Part shown: piece by piece, positions 1 to 8,176 of the stretch
Layout: every line of letters starts with the position of its first letter
Position numbering within the stretch: the first letter of the stretch is position 1
Source: JAADJA01 sp963749345
Lineage (GTDB): Bacteria > Bacteroidota > Bacteroidia > Bacteroidales > JAADJA01
Assembly (NCBI GenBank): GCA_963749345.1
Contig: CAVVMO010000004.1
Span: 2,604,001-2,668,000, forward strand
Direction of reading: 5' to 3'
Length of the DNA stretch: 64,000 nt
Position numbers and translations under genes: made by a program
The notes under the pieces: generated by a model
Databases searched by the model: none
Told to the model about the DNA's origin: nothing
The model's input: only the letters and a program-made list of their open reading frames with translations

Positions 1-1308
1 GAGGTTGAAGCTGAAAAGGTAGCCGAGCAGGTTCAAATGACCTTGCTGGCTTATGACCAGATTATAATTGATCAAGACATCGAAATTGATAATTCTTCAG
101 ACGTTGTAAAAGAGGTTGAGATTGCTAAAGTTATTGAACCACTGACTTTTCATGCGTCACCAAGTGTACTTGCCTTTTTAGATGAAAGTCTTGAAATTAA
201 TTTTAACTCAGATGGAGTAAAAGCTTCAAAATTAGTTGAACCAATCAGCTACAATGAATATATTTCAGTGGATATTGCGTACTCAGAACCGGAGCTTGAT
301 TTAAATATGGATCAACCAGAAGTTTTAAGGATAATTGAACCGATTAGTGCAAATTTGCTTAGCTTCAATGAAATAAGTCCTGCAGATGATGAGATTGAGT
401 TAAGTAATAGCATTGACAGGAATGGTGTTGTGGCTTTCGAAATCATACAAATGGTGGCATATAAAGAAACAACTCCTCTTATTCTTAAGTCGGAACCTAA
501 GCTTGATATTAACTTTGCCATTGATCAAGCATCGGAAGCCATGGCTCTTATAGAACCTGTATTTGTATCTTACCGACAAACCAACTCTTTAATAATAGAA
601 AATGAAGCAATTGAAATTAGCTTCAATAATGATCTTTTACCTGCAACAGAGATAAGCACTTTGACTGCTAAGAATATAAAATCTTCTAATATTGCTATTA
701 ATAATATTGTTGCAGAATCAGTTGATTATAAATTGGATGATAGGCAAGCAGCTTCTGCGGATGAAATTTATTTCCTTAGAGAGTCTGTTATGCAGCCAAA
801 TGAAATCGAAAGTAGTAAATCGGATAATGAAATATTGGCAAAGGCCATGAAAAATCTTGATGAGCTTTCTTATGAAGAATTACTTTATGCTGCAAACCTG
901 ACAGATGTGCTTGAGGAGAAAATGGAGATTTATAATCTGGCTTTTGTGCACATCAACAGAGACTGGCGAGCTTTTAACAATGCAGCAGTTTCAGCAATAC
1001 ATCTTGATGATCTGAGCAAGGCCAATTGTTACTTGTACCAGGCATCTCTGTTATCAGCAGATAACGGATATATTCAGAACAATATGGGGATCCTCGCTTG
1101 TCATCAGAACAAATTTGACAAAGCTGAAGAATATTTTATAGCTGCAAGCAATCTGGGTTATGACGCTGAATACAATCTTCATTTGGCTAATAATTTAAGT
1201 GATCTTGCTGATTCTGGTAAAACTGATAGTCAGACTGATTTGCGGAATACAGGGAAAAATCGCGATGCTGTAGTGGATCTTATTGATTATAAAGCTACTG
1301 ATAAATAG
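1..1308 (+). CDS. TPR-repeat protein with ~35-residue N-terminal repeats (5' end cut by window)
   Basis: The reading frame is open from base 1, so the true start lies upstream and 435 residues of the C-terminal part are visible. The N-terminal 200 visible residues hold degenerate repeats of 33-38 residues. Each has a core like [I/L][I/V]EP followed by an aromatic residue and ends in an E-[I/L]-[D/E]-[I/L]-[N/S]-F-like strand; EP pairs fall at about codons 46, 80, 113 and 185 of the visible frame. The last ~130 residues are TPR-like (EELLYAANL, then DWRAFNNAAVSAIHL and GYIQNNMGILACHQNKF). The TPR part resembles the tail of Bacteroidota OmpA/TPR envelope proteins, so an envelope-associated scaffold is plausible, but function is unknown. 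A strong terminator follows. Confidence 0.7.
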   Translation, partial: EVEAEKVAEQVQMTLLAYDQIIIDQDIEIDNSSDVVKEVEIAKVIEPLTFHASPSVLAFLDESLEINFNSDGVKASKLVEPISYNEYISVDIAYSEPELDLNMDQPEVLRIIEPISANLLSFNEISPADDEIELSNSIDRNGVVAFEIIQMVAYKETTPLILKSEPKLDINFAIDQASEAMALIEPVFVSYRQTNSLIIENEAIEISFNNDLLPATEISTLTAKNIKSSNIAINNIVAESVDYKLDDRQAASADEIYFLRESVMQPNEIESSKSDNEILAKAMKNLDELSYEELLYAANLTDVLEEKMEIYNLAFVHINRDWRAFNNAAVSAIHLDDLSKANCYLYQASLLSADNGYIQNNMGILACHQNKFDKAEEYFIAASNLGYDAEYNLHLANNLSDLADSGKTDSQTDLRNTGKNRDAVVDLIDYKATDK

Positions 1309-1332
1309 ATTACGAATCGGGGAATATATTCG

Positions 1333-1364
1333 GGCTGCCCAAAAAACGGGGCGGCCTTTTTTTT
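1333..1364 (+). terminator. Rho-independent terminator after the TPR gene
   Basis: An 8-bp stem GGCTGCCC/GGGCGGCC (one G-U pair) with an A-rich loop is followed directly by eight T residues, 25 bases after the stop codon. Confidence 0.85.
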
Positions 1365-1602
1365 ACACTGATATTTAATTTTCTAAACAGTTTTTTCTGT
1401 CCAAAAGTTAATAAACCTTTATTTCCCGATGGATGAAGGGGCTTTTTTCGTGCAATAAAAGGGTTATTCTCTTTGTGATTTTCAGAAAACGAAAGTGTTG
1501 GCAAAATGTTGAGAAAACTATTTTATGTTTCCCGATGTTCTAATTAAAAAAATAATAATTTTACAGGAAATTTAAACAAGCTACTTAAGAAACAAATGTG
1601 AT

Positions 1603-2721
1603 ATGAAGTTTATTGTATCGAGTTCTGTATTGTTGAAAAACCTGCATTTGATAAGCGGTGTAATCAATCCAAGCAACACACTCCCGATTCTGGATGATTT
1701 TCTATTTGAGTTAAAAGACAAGAAGCTGATCATTACTGCTTCCGATCTGGAGACTACAATGTCGGTTAGTGTTGCTCTCGACATGGCCGATAAGTCAGGT
1801 GTGGTAACTATTCCTGCAAAATTGTTGCTGGATACCCTGAAGACATTTGCCAATGTTCCTATAACGGTTAATATTGACAGCGAAACCCTGGTGATAGAAA
1901 TTTCTGCAGGTGAAGGAAAGTTCAAATTATCTGGTCATAAAAGTGACGAATTTCCTTTGACACCGATGATAGAGGACGCCGTTGCCCTTAAAATAAATTC
2001 GGGGATACTTAAAAAAGCGTTTAATAAAACCTTGTTTGCAACAGGCAATGACGAGCTAAGGCCAGTGATGTCCGGCGTTTTTTGTGAATTGTCGCCCGAA
2101 GACATGACTTTTGTTGCCACTGATGCGCATAAGCTTGTAAGATACAGGAGAACAGATGCCACTACCGAAACGGCCGCTTCTTTTATCCTGCCGAAGAAGC
2201 CACTCAACCAGCTTAAAAATATTTTACCCGAAGAAATTGATGTAAGCATTGAATACAACCAGACAAATGCTTCTTTTACTTTTGAGAATGTAAACCTGGT
2301 TTGTCGGTTAATTGATGGAAAATACCCGAATTATGAAGCGGTTATCCCGAAAGACAATCCTAATGTGTTGACGATAGACAGGGCTCCATTTATAAGCGCC
2401 ATCCGCCGTGTTGCTCTTTATGCCAACCAATCCACCAACCAGGTGAGGCTGAAGATTAGCGGTAAAGAACTTACATTATCTGCTGAAGATATCGATTATG
2501 CAAACGAAGCAAAGGAACGCCTGACTTGCAGCTATGATGGGGAAGATATGGAAATCGGATTTAACTCCAAGTTCCTGCTAGATATGCTGAACAACCTTGA
2601 TTCAGAAATGATTAAGATCGAAATGTCAGCGCCGAACAGAGCCGGGATATTAAATCCGGTTGATGATAATAAAGAAGAAGATATTTTAATGCTGGTTATG
2701 CCAGTAATGTTGAATCAATAA
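1603..2721 (+). CDS. dnaN: DNA polymerase III beta subunit (sliding clamp)
   Basis: This 372-residue protein has the normal beta-clamp length (about 366-374). It starts MKFIVSSSVLLKNLHLISGV and contains clamp signatures such as NTLPILDDFLFEL near residue 27 and ATDAHKLVRYR near residue 175. The C-terminal end ILMLVMPVMLNQ corresponds to the usual clamp terminus near the hydrophobic partner-binding cleft. It encircles DNA as a dimer and tethers the replicative polymerase. It appears monocistronic, with terminators before and after. No dnaA or gyrase gene and no obvious DnaA-box cluster sit beside it, so nothing here marks the replication origin. Confidence 0.97.
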   Translation: MKFIVSSSVLLKNLHLISGVINPSNTLPILDDFLFELKDKKLIITASDLETTMSVSVALDMADKSGVVTIPAKLLLDTLKTFANVPITVNIDSETLVIEISAGEGKFKLSGHKSDEFPLTPMIEDAVALKINSGILKKAFNKTLFATGNDELRPVMSGVFCELSPEDMTFVATDAHKLVRYRRTDATTETAASFILPKKPLNQLKNILPEEIDVSIEYNQTNASFTFENVNLVCRLIDGKYPNYEAVIPKDNPNVLTIDRAPFISAIRRVALYANQSTNQVRLKISGKELTLSAEDIDYANEAKERLTCSYDGEDMEIGFNSKFLLDMLNNLDSEMIKIEMSAPNRAGILNPVDDNKEEDILMLVMPVMLNQ

Positions 2722-2742
2722 TGTAATTTGTTTTCATTGAAG

Positions 2743-2772
2743 AAAAGCAAGTCCTTTAGGCTTGCTTTTTTT
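2743..2772 (+). terminator. Rho-independent terminator after dnaN
   Basis: The stem AAAAGCAAG/CTTGCTTTT, extended inward by a CC/GG pair around a TTTA loop, runs into a T tract 21 bases past the dnaN stop. Confidence 0.85.
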
Positions 2773-2834
2773 GTGGCAACGAAAGGGTTGCATAGCTTAA
2801 AAATGGAGTATTCAATTCATAATCAGACGAACAG

Positions 2835-3767
2835 TTGAAGATTTTAATTTTTGGCGGAACCGGTTTTATCGGCAGGCATCTCATCCCATTGCTGGTCAGT
2901 GAAGGTTATGAAGTGCTTTTATTTACCAGAAATCCGGATTCAGTTGCCAAATATTTCATGGTTAAGATGAATGCCGTTGAATGGGATACAAAGTCACCGG
3001 AAAAAATTGTTGAGCATTTTAAAGGTAAATATGCTGTTATTAATCTCGCAGGAGAAAGCATTGGATCAAAACTTTGGACTAAAAAACAAAAGAATAAAAT
3101 TCTTAGAAGTCGGTTAATAATAACAACAGCTATTACAGAAGCTATAAATCTTTCGGCCGATAAACCCGTTTCAGTCCTTCAGGGAAGTGCAATTGGTTTC
3201 TATGGCTCTCAGTTCGATACCCAAATTGACGAGCGCTCAGCTAAAGGAAAGGGATTTCTATCAGATGTTGTGGCTGCCTGGGAGCATGTAATGAATCCAA
3301 TCAATGATGATGGTCTTAGGATTATCTATTTGCGCACAGGGATTGTGCTTGGAAACAATGGAGGTATCTTACCCCTGGTTCTTCTTCCATTTAAATTATT
3401 TATTGGTGGGCATGCAGGAAATGGAAAGCAATGGGTGTCCTGGATTCACATTTCAGATGTAGTTCAGGCTATTATTTTCTTGTTAAAAAATGAAACTGCA
3501 GCCGGTGTTTATAATTTAACCTCCCCGGAACCATTAAGAATGAAGGATTTTGCAAGGTTGGCAGGAAAGGCATTGAGGAGACGATCATGGTTTCATATTC
3601 CGGCATTTGTTTTACGATTTTTACCAAATGAAATGGCTGATGATTTGCTTTTGACGAGTCAAAGGGTTATTCCTGAGAGACTTATGGAGTCAGGATTTCA
3701 GTTTAGGTATAAAAATGCAGAGTCCGCCCTTCGAAATCTGGTTGATAAAAACAAAGATCATGAGTGA
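2835..3767 (+). CDS. TIGR01777-family NAD(P)-dependent epimerase/dehydratase-like protein
   Basis: A 310-residue short-chain dehydrogenase-type protein. The Rossmann motif GGTGFIG sits at residues 7-13, so the frame must begin at the TTG codon at 2835; the first in-frame ATG would remove the nucleotide-binding site. The segment QGSAIGFYGS and the tail YLRTGIVLGNNGG...GGHAGNGKQWVSWIHISDV are typical of the TIGR01777 group (E. coli YfcH, plant SulA-like proteins). Length is normal for the family, and the physiological substrate is not known. It overlaps the next gene by 8 bases, so the two are probably translationally coupled. Confidence 0.9.
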   Translation: MKILIFGGTGFIGRHLIPLLVSEGYEVLLFTRNPDSVAKYFMVKMNAVEWDTKSPEKIVEHFKGKYAVINLAGESIGSKLWTKKQKNKILRSRLIITTAITEAINLSADKPVSVLQGSAIGFYGSQFDTQIDERSAKGKGFLSDVVAAWEHVMNPINDDGLRIIYLRTGIVLGNNGGILPLVLLPFKLFIGGHAGNGKQWVSWIHISDVVQAIIFLLKNETAAGVYNLTSPEPLRMKDFARLAGKALRRRSWFHIPAFVLRFLPNEMADDLLLTSQRVIPERLMESGFQFRYKNAESALRNLVDKNKDHE

Positions 3768-4587
3768 TTGTGTAGGCAATAAATATTTAATAAACAATAG
3801 TGTTTACCCAGCTTCAGATTTTGATGATGATCTATTGCAGTCTGGTCAAATGGTTTATGAAGTTATTCGGGTAGAGGAGGGGATACCCCTATTTATCGAA
3901 GATTATCTTTCCAGGCTTGAAACGACAATAACCCTTTCGGGACTAAAAATAATTTTTGATCCTGTTAACTTACAGAAACTTATCCAGAAGTTGATTGACA
4001 TCAATGACTTCAGGCAGGGGCCTGTTAAACTGATGATTTCGGTTGATAAGACGGTCGTTTACCTGATGAAGCCTTACCTGCCCGAACCCCTTGAATATTT
4101 ATCCGGGGTAAAAACAGTTTTTATTCATATAGAAAGGGCGAATCCAAATGCCAAAGTTTGGAATCCCCCTTTCAGAGAGAAAATAATTAATGCCTTACAG
4201 CAAAACTCGGCTTATGAAGCAATCCTTGTAAACCGGAATGGAGAGATCACAGAAGGAAGCAGGTCTAATGTGTTTTTTGTTAAAGGTGATGAATTATACA
4301 CTGCCCCATCTGCAGCAGTTTTACCAGGGATTACAAGAATGAAAGTGCTGGAAGTCTGCAATTCAGAAAATATAAAGGTTAATGAAGTAAACCTTCCTCT
4401 ATCGGAAATCGGAAACTATGATTCAGTATTTATTACGGGAACTTCAAGGAAAGTGCTCCCTGTCAGGCAAATTGACAACTGGATTTTGTCAGTTGATAAT
4501 GAACTGGTTAGAAGGATCTCAATAAAGTTTGAGGAGCTCACCTCTGAGTATATCCGGCAATGGAAAAATAAAATAGGGAAAGTATAA
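3760..4587 (+). CDS. Aminotransferase class IV (PLP enzyme; aminodeoxychorismate lyase or branched-chain/D-amino-acid transaminase-like)
   Basis: The start chosen is the ATG at 3760, inside the end of the preceding gene (whose TGA is at 3765-3767), giving 275 residues; a longer frame upstream adds only sequence read out of the neighbour's frame. Fold-type IV features are present: YEVIRVEEGIPLFIEDYLSRL near the N-terminus, ILVNRNGEITEGSRSNVFFV (the E-G-S-R-S-N element), and LPGITRMKVLEVC where the PLP phosphate is held. Members act as PabC, IlvE or D-alanine transaminase, and the sequence alone does not settle which. No folate or chorismate genes lie next to it. Confidence 0.88.
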   Translation: MSDCVGNKYLINNSVYPASDFDDDLLQSGQMVYEVIRVEEGIPLFIEDYLSRLETTITLSGLKIIFDPVNLQKLIQKLIDINDFRQGPVKLMISVDKTVVYLMKPYLPEPLEYLSGVKTVFIHIERANPNAKVWNPPFREKIINALQQNSAYEAILVNRNGEITEGSRSNVFFVKGDELYTAPSAAVLPGITRMKVLEVCNSENIKVNEVNLPLSEIGNYDSVFITGTSRKVLPVRQIDNWILSVDNELVRRISIKFEELTSEYIRQWKNKIGKV

Positions 4588-4617
4588 GCCAAAATAGGGA
4601 GCGATGGCTCTTCCGAA

Positions 4618-5781
4618 TTACGGAACTTCCATTAATCCTTCCACCAGCCAGTTTGCTACAGCCTGTCGATTTTCTTTAACAATGAATCGTTTTTGATCGG
4701 CACTATTGCGGATATTACCCAGTTCGATGAAAACTGATGTAGGAATTACCTTGCGGAGCATATGAAGGTTTCGCGACTTGACTGAGCCATAATAGCCCCT
4801 GTTTTTCTGGTGATGGTTGTATTTTTTTTCAACCTTATCCCTCAATGTGTTGGCTATTTCTTTTCCTTTGTTATCATCGGGTTTGTAGTAAAAAAACATA
4901 TCGATACGCTGACCACTGCTGCGTGAATCGACATGCAGGTTAATGGCCAATTGCTTTTTGTCTCCATTTTTTTTATGTTCTGAATAAAGTTCATTCACAA
5001 TGCTGCAACCAAGATCAAGGCGGGCAATCTGGTTCAGAGGGATGGTTTTGCTTTTATAATAAACTTCATCTTTGTCGGGATCGAGGATCGCATCATCGCG
5101 TATTCCGTCGTTTTTATCCTGTGTGATCAGGTAAACTTTGGCGCTATGTTCAAGCAGGTTCTTTGCCATCCTCAAAGCAATATCATAAGCATATTCATCC
5201 TCGCACAGGGTATGACTCCCGTATTTTCCCATGGCTCCCGGATCAGGTCCACCATGGCCGGCAATGATATAGTAAATGCTGCCTTCCAGTTTTTTATCCC
5301 TGATCTGAACTGTTTTAAACTTTTCGCCCAGGAGAGGGAAATCAACTGTACTTTGAGTTGTTAAATTGATTCCTGCGCCACAAAATAAGTAGTCGTAAGG
5401 AACCCAAAGTATATTATCCTCCCTGTAATCTTTTTCCCTGACCCCTTTTTTTAACATTGCCTCATTGTAGGCTTGTATCCTTTTGGCGAGGTTCAAATCG
5501 GTGTTATTTATAGTTGTGCGAATATTCACTGAGTTATAGGTGTATACAACAACAGGCAACTTATAAGTCCGGCCTATGAACAGCGACATGTCTTCGGATA
5601 GCTTGTTGATTTCTTTGAAATGATCGAGGTTGCATTTGGATGATTCAAGCTGGTATTTCTTGAAAAGAAGGTATGTTGCATCGCCCGGCTTCGCCCGGAA
5701 TTCAACATATTTGAGTTCCTTCCCCAAAAGGGTGATGGAAATGAACCAAAATACCAGCAATATTTTTAATCTAAAAACCAT
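4618..5781 (-). CDS. Secreted N-acetylmuramoyl-L-alanine amidase (Amidase_3) with LysM-like N-terminal region
   Basis: A 387-residue protein with a hydrophobic signal peptide at residues 1-20. Residues ~25-80 have a LysM-like pattern (RAKPGDATYLLFKKYQL...EINKL...FIGRTYKLP). The C-terminal ~220 residues match zinc-dependent amidase type 3: IIAGHGGPDPGAMGKYG gives the first zinc His, ED follows at CEDEYAYDIALR, INLHVDS gives another His, and VFIELGNIRN the catalytic Glu. It should cleave the amide bond between MurNAc and the stem peptide in the periplasm, in cell separation or wall turnover. It lies convergent to the aminotransferase gene with a 30-base gap. Confidence 0.9.
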   Translation of the reverse strand: MVFRLKILLVFWFISITLLGKELKYVEFRAKPGDATYLLFKKYQLESSKCNLDHFKEINKLSEDMSLFIGRTYKLPVVVYTYNSVNIRTTINNTDLNLAKRIQAYNEAMLKKGVREKDYREDNILWVPYDYLFCGAGINLTTQSTVDFPLLGEKFKTVQIRDKKLEGSIYYIIAGHGGPDPGAMGKYGSHTLCEDEYAYDIALRMAKNLLEHSAKVYLITQDKNDGIRDDAILDPDKDEVYYKSKTIPLNQIARLDLGCSIVNELYSEHKKNGDKKQLAINLHVDSRSSGQRIDMFFYYKPDDNKGKEIANTLRDKVEKKYNHHQKNRGYYGSVKSRNLHMLRKVIPTSVFIELGNIRNSADQKRFIVKENRQAVANWLVEGLMEVP

Positions 5782-5999
5782 TCGTTAACTCAGGATATTA
5801 ACCAGGAAATCATAACAACGCTGTTTGCGACTGTTTCTTGGAGTCTTTTGTCAAAATTCCCCAACAAAACCAAAAGTATCCATATTTAAAAGTAGTGAGG
5901 ATAAGGATGGAATTAAAATATCAAGAGAATTATGAACAAAAAGAAAGTAAAGTAGAAAGCTCAAAGGAAAAAGTCAAATACTCAAAGTGTTCTTATGAC

Positions 6000-7022
6000 T
6001 TATTTTGCAGCCTTCTGTTTAATTACTTCAATCGCCATTTCCATAATGTCGTCGAAGCCCATGATTTCATGAAGAGGATTCATCCAAACTGTAACATCGG
6101 GCGGGACACCATTTTCCCAGTTTTGACCACCGGGAGTAAGGGTACGTGAAACAGAAAAGCGGTAACCCCAGCCATTCGGCAGTTCAAATCCTGCCGGGGA
6201 GCCCAGCCCGCCGCCTGTTGTATCACCCACCTGCACAACCTGAGGAAAAGCTTTCATAGCCGTAGCAAAGAATGAAGTCGCACTGAAGCATCCCCGGTTG
6301 GTGAGAAGGATGACCGGCCGGGTATATTGGTAGGCACCCCCGGGTTGCATAGTTACCTTGGCTGGCTCTCCAAAATCATCATGCCCGGGGCCATTCTTCA
6401 TTGCTGAAGTATAAATAATCCTTTCCTGATCGGCAAAGCGGGAGCCTATTTGATAAATATTGGATACACTACCGCCACCGTTGTTCCGCATATCGAGAAT
6501 GATCCCATCGGTATGCCACTGGCTGCCAATTACAAAATCGATGTCGGCGCTCTGGACGGGTTGTGAAAAACTGGCATAATAAATATACCCGATTGTAAGG
6601 CTGTCTCTTTCAAATGTTGCATTGATTAGAGATCCTGTCATCCGGTAATCCCAGCCGATGTAATAATCCTTGATCAGCCTGAAATTGAAGTTTTCGGGAG
6701 CATTGTATTTAAATGAATATCTTGATATGTCGAAAGGGGCTGTGAGATTTACATGCCCATCCTTTAGTTCGTTGAGCATATTGCCAAGCACGTCGAACAG
6801 TTCATAATCGCTCATGTCATTGTTAACCTGTGGGCGATAGGTGTTATAAATCTCATTCCAGTCAATGCCTTTGTATTCAAAGAAGGAGTACTTTTCATCG
6901 GCTGTTTTCCAGAGGTATTCAAAATTCGTTATCGGGTCGTTTGAAGGCTCATCTTCCATGAGGATTTTCTCGCATGACACTGAGATAAAGAATAATATGA
7001 GTATATAAATCAGGTTTTTCAT
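6000..7022 (-). CDS. S41-family C-terminal-processing-like peptidase, predicted lipoprotein
   Basis: This 340-residue protein starts MKNLIYILILFFISVSCEK, a lipoprotein signal with Cys17, so it should be membrane-anchored. An N-terminal helical S41 cap (residues ~30-100, NDMSDYELFDVLGNMLNELK) precedes the catalytic domain with GIILDMRNNGGG and TNRGCFSATSFFATAMKAF. The Ser of CFSATS is the likely nucleophile, and TTGGGLGSPAGFELPNG follows. No clear PDZ domain is visible, unlike in many Ctp proteases. Its start overlaps the stop of the upstream beta-barrel gene as ATGA (7019-7022), so the two form an operon. Confidence 0.88.
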   Translation of the reverse strand: MKNLIYILILFFISVSCEKILMEDEPSNDPITNFEYLWKTADEKYSFFEYKGIDWNEIYNTYRPQVNNDMSDYELFDVLGNMLNELKDGHVNLTAPFDISRYSFKYNAPENFNFRLIKDYYIGWDYRMTGSLINATFERDSLTIGYIYYASFSQPVQSADIDFVIGSQWHTDGIILDMRNNGGGSVSNIYQIGSRFADQERIIYTSAMKNGPGHDDFGEPAKVTMQPGGAYQYTRPVILLTNRGCFSATSFFATAMKAFPQVVQVGDTTGGGLGSPAGFELPNGWGYRFSVSRTLTPGGQNWENGVPPDVTVWMNPLHEIMGFDDIMEMAIEVIKQKAAK

Positions 7023-7927
7023 TGTGCAGCTGGTTTGTAGTTAAACTTAAAAATAAACGAAAACTCAAGTCCATGAAAGACTGACTGTACCTTGTTGTAG
7101 CCCGGATCATGGGAGTAAAAGTTCCAGACGTAGCTCAGCTTGAACATGTTCTGGTTATGCAGGATGTAGTAAAGCTCTGTCTGAGATCGAAGGTTGAAAG
7201 GCACGAAAAGGCCTCCAGTCGTTTGCTCGTTGGTAATCTTTGTCCTCAGGTCGGGATCGATAAAGTTGGTGATGGTAACATAGGTCGGCCTGATGAGAAA
7301 GCTTGCAACCGGCGCCGAAAGCTGCCAGCTTATACGCAGGTCGCGATCACGGCGGTTGAATTTGATACCAAGGAACTTAAAGGAACTGCTTTTCCAGCTA
7401 AATGGATATTCGAATCGTGTGGCAATGCCGAGCCCGTAATAGTTGTCAAAAGTCAGGGCGGAGTTGTCGTACTTATAATTCACCCTGAAATGGCCGTTAA
7501 TGTTGAACTCCGGCCCAAGGTACCAGTTGATCTTTTCGTTGGCAATTTTCCGTAACCGGTACAGAATATTGTACCTTATGGCGAGGTAATAGCTGGTGCT
7601 GGGCGAATCGTACCAAGGCGTTTCGATGGAGGACTTCAGGTTGCCGAAGCTGAAATCGGTTTCAACGGTTTTGATGACCTTTTCAGAATGGGTCATATAA
7701 CCCAGCGAAGCAAACGGGAAGTTAAAGCCTTTGTACAGTAGGGGAGAGGTGGCCTGGTCCGTCACCTTTACATACGAAAACCCCAGTCCAAGCCCAAGGT
7801 ATTTATCCCGTGCTTTGCGCTCTGTTTTTTTAAGTTCTCTTTTTTCCTGGTCTCTTGATTGAAGAGGCTTGTCTATTAATGCAAACAGGAACAGGAGCAA
7901 TATGAATAATGGCAATTTGTATTTCAT
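7019..7927 (-). CDS. Predicted outer-membrane beta-barrel protein, function unknown
   Basis: A 302-residue protein with a signal peptide (MKYKLPLFILLLFLFALIDK) followed by a charged linker rich in K, R and E. The rest alternates hydrophobic and polar residues with many aromatic strand ends (YLGLGLGFSYVKV, LNIRYNILYRL, ELYYILHNQNMFKLSYVW), ending in EFSFIFKFNYKPAAQ, consistent with an outer-membrane barrel. I do not recognise a named family. It is translationally coupled to the S41 peptidase gene by a 4-base overlap. A TAnnTTTG -7 element lies 19 bases upstream of the start. Confidence 0.65.
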   Translation of the reverse strand: MKYKLPLFILLLFLFALIDKPLQSRDQEKRELKKTERKARDKYLGLGLGFSYVKVTDQATSPLLYKGFNFPFASLGYMTHSEKVIKTVETDFSFGNLKSSIETPWYDSPSTSYYLAIRYNILYRLRKIANEKINWYLGPEFNINGHFRVNYKYDNSALTFDNYYGLGIATRFEYPFSWKSSSFKFLGIKFNRRDRDLRISWQLSAPVASFLIRPTYVTITNFIDPDLRTKITNEQTTGGLFVPFNLRSQTELYYILHNQNMFKLSYVWNFYSHDPGYNKVQSVFHGLEFSFIFKFNYKPAAQ

Positions 7928-7945
7928 TCTTAAGTTTAATTTCTA

Positions 7946-7953
7946 CAAAAATA
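7946..7953 (-). promoter_or_regulatory. Bacteroidota-type -7 promoter element for the barrel/S41 operon
   Basis: On the minus strand this reads TATTTTTG, an exact match to TAnnTTTG, and sits 19 bases before the ATG at 7927. No clear -33 TTTG is at the expected distance. Confidence 0.5.
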
Positions 7954-8176
7954 ACAGGTATTTTCTCTGATCAGAAGTTAAATTCTTCAAATGCATCTTT
8001 GAAATCATTAAACCTAATAAAAAAAACTTTAGTTTTATCCCTAACCGTTTTTGTGAATGTAATTTAATTAATATGTTGATTGATATAAAATTACACAAAA
8101 TCATGCACCGTTTTTTATCAACTTGCACATTCCGGATTCAGGTTATGTTTATTTTGAAAACTGATAAGCAATATAA

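Noticed and set aside
1310..1504. 64-codon minus-strand frame next to dnaN
   Set aside because: It includes the terminator hairpin of the upstream gene and has no recognisable product.
1603..2721. dnaN as a marker of the replication origin
   Set aside because: No dnaA, gyrB, recF or DnaA-box cluster is beside it, and dnaN is often separate in Bacteroidota.
5838..6149. 103-codon plus-strand frame in the gap before and over the S41 gene's end
   Set aside because: Its composition is Lys/Glu-rich at first and then follows the antisense of the S41 gene; no promoter or family.
7109..7555. 148-codon plus-strand frame opposite the beta-barrel gene
   Set aside because: Antisense shadow with no domain, no promoter and no start signal.
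7943..8128. 61-codon minus-strand frame before the membrane synthase-like gene
   Set aside because: Covers the promoter element for the beta-barrel gene (7946-7953) and shows no coding signature.
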